The notes below the pieces were generated by a model. The model did not search any database. It was not told where the DNA came from and worked only from the letters and a program-made list of their open reading frames with translations. The translations under genes were made by a program, and so were the position numbers. Positions 63,129 through 64,000 of a stretch of 64,000 nucleotides of DNA are shown here, piece by piece (the stretch's first letter is position 1; the number at the start of each line of letters is the position of its first letter). Source of the DNA: Maridesulfovibrio sp050916235 (lineage in GTDB: Bacteria > Desulfobacterota > Desulfovibrionia > Desulfovibrionales > Desulfovibrionaceae); NCBI RefSeq assembly GCF_050916235.1, contig NZ_CP104854.1, forward strand, positions 620,001 to 684,000. The letters run 5' to 3'.

Positions 63129-63491
63129 ATGCTGCAGCTTCAGGAAACAGAGGCCTACCTGCGTTATGAAAAAAGCTTGCTCAAAAAATACCCACAGGCA
63201 CAAAAAGACATTGCCAAAGCCAAAAAACTCATCCTCAAAAAACCGGGTAACGGGGTAGTATATCGGGGCCTCAACACTCTCGCCCTTCGCAAAATCAGGG
63301 TAGCCATCACCATGCTGCGCATTTCCGCCCGCAAGGGACTCAGGCTTTTCTACTTCTATTCGGAAAAAAAGAACAAGGCAGTTCCCATCTACATCTTCAA
63401 GAAAGGTCATCCCCAGACCGAAGGTCAGGTCATGAAACTTTTCAGCCGGGCAGTTGACGAGGTTGTGGCGGAATTGAAGAGTGTGAATTAA
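63129..63491 (+). CDS. Small basic protein, possibly RelE/ParE-like
   Basis: 120 residues, ATG 63129 after GAGGTGC. Very basic. Residues 38-100 (GNGVVYRGLNTLALRKIRVAI, RKGLRLFYFYSEKKNKAVPIYIFKKG) follow the beta-sheet pattern of the RelE/ParE mRNA-interferase fold (G-KGLRxxYxx ... vxLLxxYxKxx). I am not certain of the family. It is coupled to the preceding hypothetical gene and lies 130 bases before cstA. A toxin-antitoxin pair within a nutrient-sensing locus would be odd, so a regulatory RNA-binding role is also possible. Confidence 0.6.
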   Translation: MLQLQETEAYLRYEKSLLKKYPQAQKDIAKAKKLILKKPGNGVVYRGLNTLALRKIRVAITMLRISARKGLRLFYFYSEKKNKAVPIYIFKKGHPQTEGQVMKLFSRAVDEVVAELKSVN

Positions 63492-63508
63492 GCCCTTCAG
63501 CCCCAAAA

Positions 63509-63539
63509 GTCATTTCAAACACCGAAAACGACACTTCAG
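63509..63539 (+). promoter_or_regulatory. Spaced direct repeat upstream of cstA, candidate LytTR operator
   Basis: GTCATTTCAA (63509-63518) and GACACTTCAG (63530-63539) share G.CA.TTCA and start 21 bases apart. E. coli YpdB recognises two GGCATTTCAT repeats with an 11-base spacer, i.e. the same half-site and spacing. The site lies 82 bases before the cstA start, right for an activator. Confidence 0.65.
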
Positions 63540-63621
63540 ACACAAACCGTAGAATCCGGTCCTCATTCCGTGCAACAAGGGCTCATACTTTTTATCAGCT
63601 CTAGGAACGGAGGACCTTACA

Positions 63622-64000
63622 ATGCTATTTTTCTTTGCCTGTGTGGCAGCACTTATCGTCGGTTATCTGATTTACGGTAAATTCGTGGACAACGTTTTTG
63701 CCCCGGACGCAAACCGCACCACCCCCGCATACGCCATGCGCGATGACGTGGACTACATGCCCATGCCCATGTGGAAGCTCATGTTCATCCAGGTGCTGGA
63801 CATCGCCGGAATCGGCCCCATCTTCGGCCCCATCCTCGGTGCGCTTTACGGACCTGTGGCACTTATCTGGATCGTTATCGGCTGTATCTTCGCCGGTGCG
63901 GTTCACGACTATTTCAGCGGAATGCTCTCCCTGCGCAACAACGGGGCATCCGTACCCGAACTGGTCGGTGAATATCTCGGCATGTCCGCCCGTCAGGTTA
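63622..64000 (+). CDS. cstA: CstA-family carbon-starvation transporter, 5' part
   Basis: ATG 63622 has a strong GGAGGACC ribosome site; the gene continues beyond the window (126 codons seen). N-terminal TM helix (MLFFFACVAALIVGYLIYGKF) and the family motif DVDYMPMPMWKLMFIQVLDIAGIGPIFGPILGALYGPVALIWIVIGCIFAGAVHDYFSGMLSLRNNG mark a CstA/BtsT peptide or pyruvate transporter. It lies behind a LytTR regulator/LytS kinase pair, the usual controllers of this family. Confidence 0.9.
   Translation, partial: MLFFFACVAALIVGYLIYGKFVDNVFAPDANRTTPAYAMRDDVDYMPMPMWKLMFIQVLDIAGIGPIFGPILGALYGPVALIWIVIGCIFAGAVHDYFSGMLSLRNNGASVPELVGEYLGMSARQV

Noticed and set aside
1..64000. CRISPR array
   Set aside because: No series of regularly spaced direct repeats was seen. 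The repeats found are isolated inverted repeats, single tandem pairs or dispersed GC-rich units.

Overview
The window most resembles a marine member of the Desulfovibrionales (Maridesulfovibrio or Desulfovibrio-like). This is inferred from gene content, not from a search. The supporting features are a periplasmic selenocysteine formate dehydrogenase with FdhE, an FmdE/molybdopterin-binding fusion, the N-epsilon-acetyl-beta-lysine osmolyte genes ablA/ablB, a very dense set of PAS kinases and response regulators, a DevBCA-type exporter, and GC-rich extragenic repeats of the kind I associate with this order. No rRNA, intact tRNA, insertion sequence or CRISPR array was seen.

Bases 1-13976 are the right-hand part of an integrated island. 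A tyrosine integrase (12591-13778) reads away from a 3'-terminal fragment of tRNA-Leu(UAA) at 13918-13976, which I read as the displaced attR. The left end lies outside the window. Next to the integrase is a phage-like control module: a CI-like repressor, a divergent Cro-like protein, a 10-bp inverted-repeat operator, a CII-like protein and a small excisionase-like protein. The cargo (1-10900) is visibly AT-rich and nearly all on the minus strand. It encodes a MoxR AAA+ ATPase, a 935-residue protein with a vWA-like region and a C-terminal formylglycine-generating-sulfatase (FGS) fold domain, two further stand-alone FGS proteins, an unknown 471-residue protein, a frameshifted PIN nuclease, a zinc-ribbon membrane peptide and a DUF3883-type nuclease-like protein. 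This is the best candidate here for an undescribed conflict or defence system. A relic of an ArdC-type antirestriction gene lies just beyond the tRNA fragment, suggesting repeated use of the site.

Bases 14511-25922 form a signalling cluster. Two response regulators (REC plus degenerate HD-GYP; REC-HDOD) lie on the minus strand, and two large PAS histidine kinases plus a REC-PAS-GGDEF-EAL protein lie on the plus strand. Bases 25946-28091 carry ablB and ablA. A PAS-LuxR regulator follows, then the formate dehydrogenase operon (fdhA with an in-frame UGA, fdhB, fdhE; 34878 down to 29996) and the FmdE/molybdopterin gene with a ModE-like regulator (37299 down to 35171).

Bases 37671-64000 carry a DevBCA-like exporter, a chemoreceptor beside a solute-binding protein, a monovalent cation/proton antiporter with an RCK-USP regulatory protein, an MscS-family channel, a CHASE2 membrane protein with a secreted partner, and a RelA/SpoT homologue whose synthetase active site looks degenerate. 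Next come a DUF389 membrane protein, a fructokinase-like kinase with a D-lyxose isomerase-like protein, an exported phosphatidylserine decarboxylase-like protein, and a rhodanese divergent from a LysR regulator. The window ends with a LytS/LytT pair upstream of a CstA-family transporter cut by the right edge. A spaced direct repeat in front of cstA matches the geometry of known LytTR operators, so the last block reads as a nutrient-sensing circuit. Membrane-stress genes (ablAB, MscS, antiporter/RCK) recur and fit a saline habitat.
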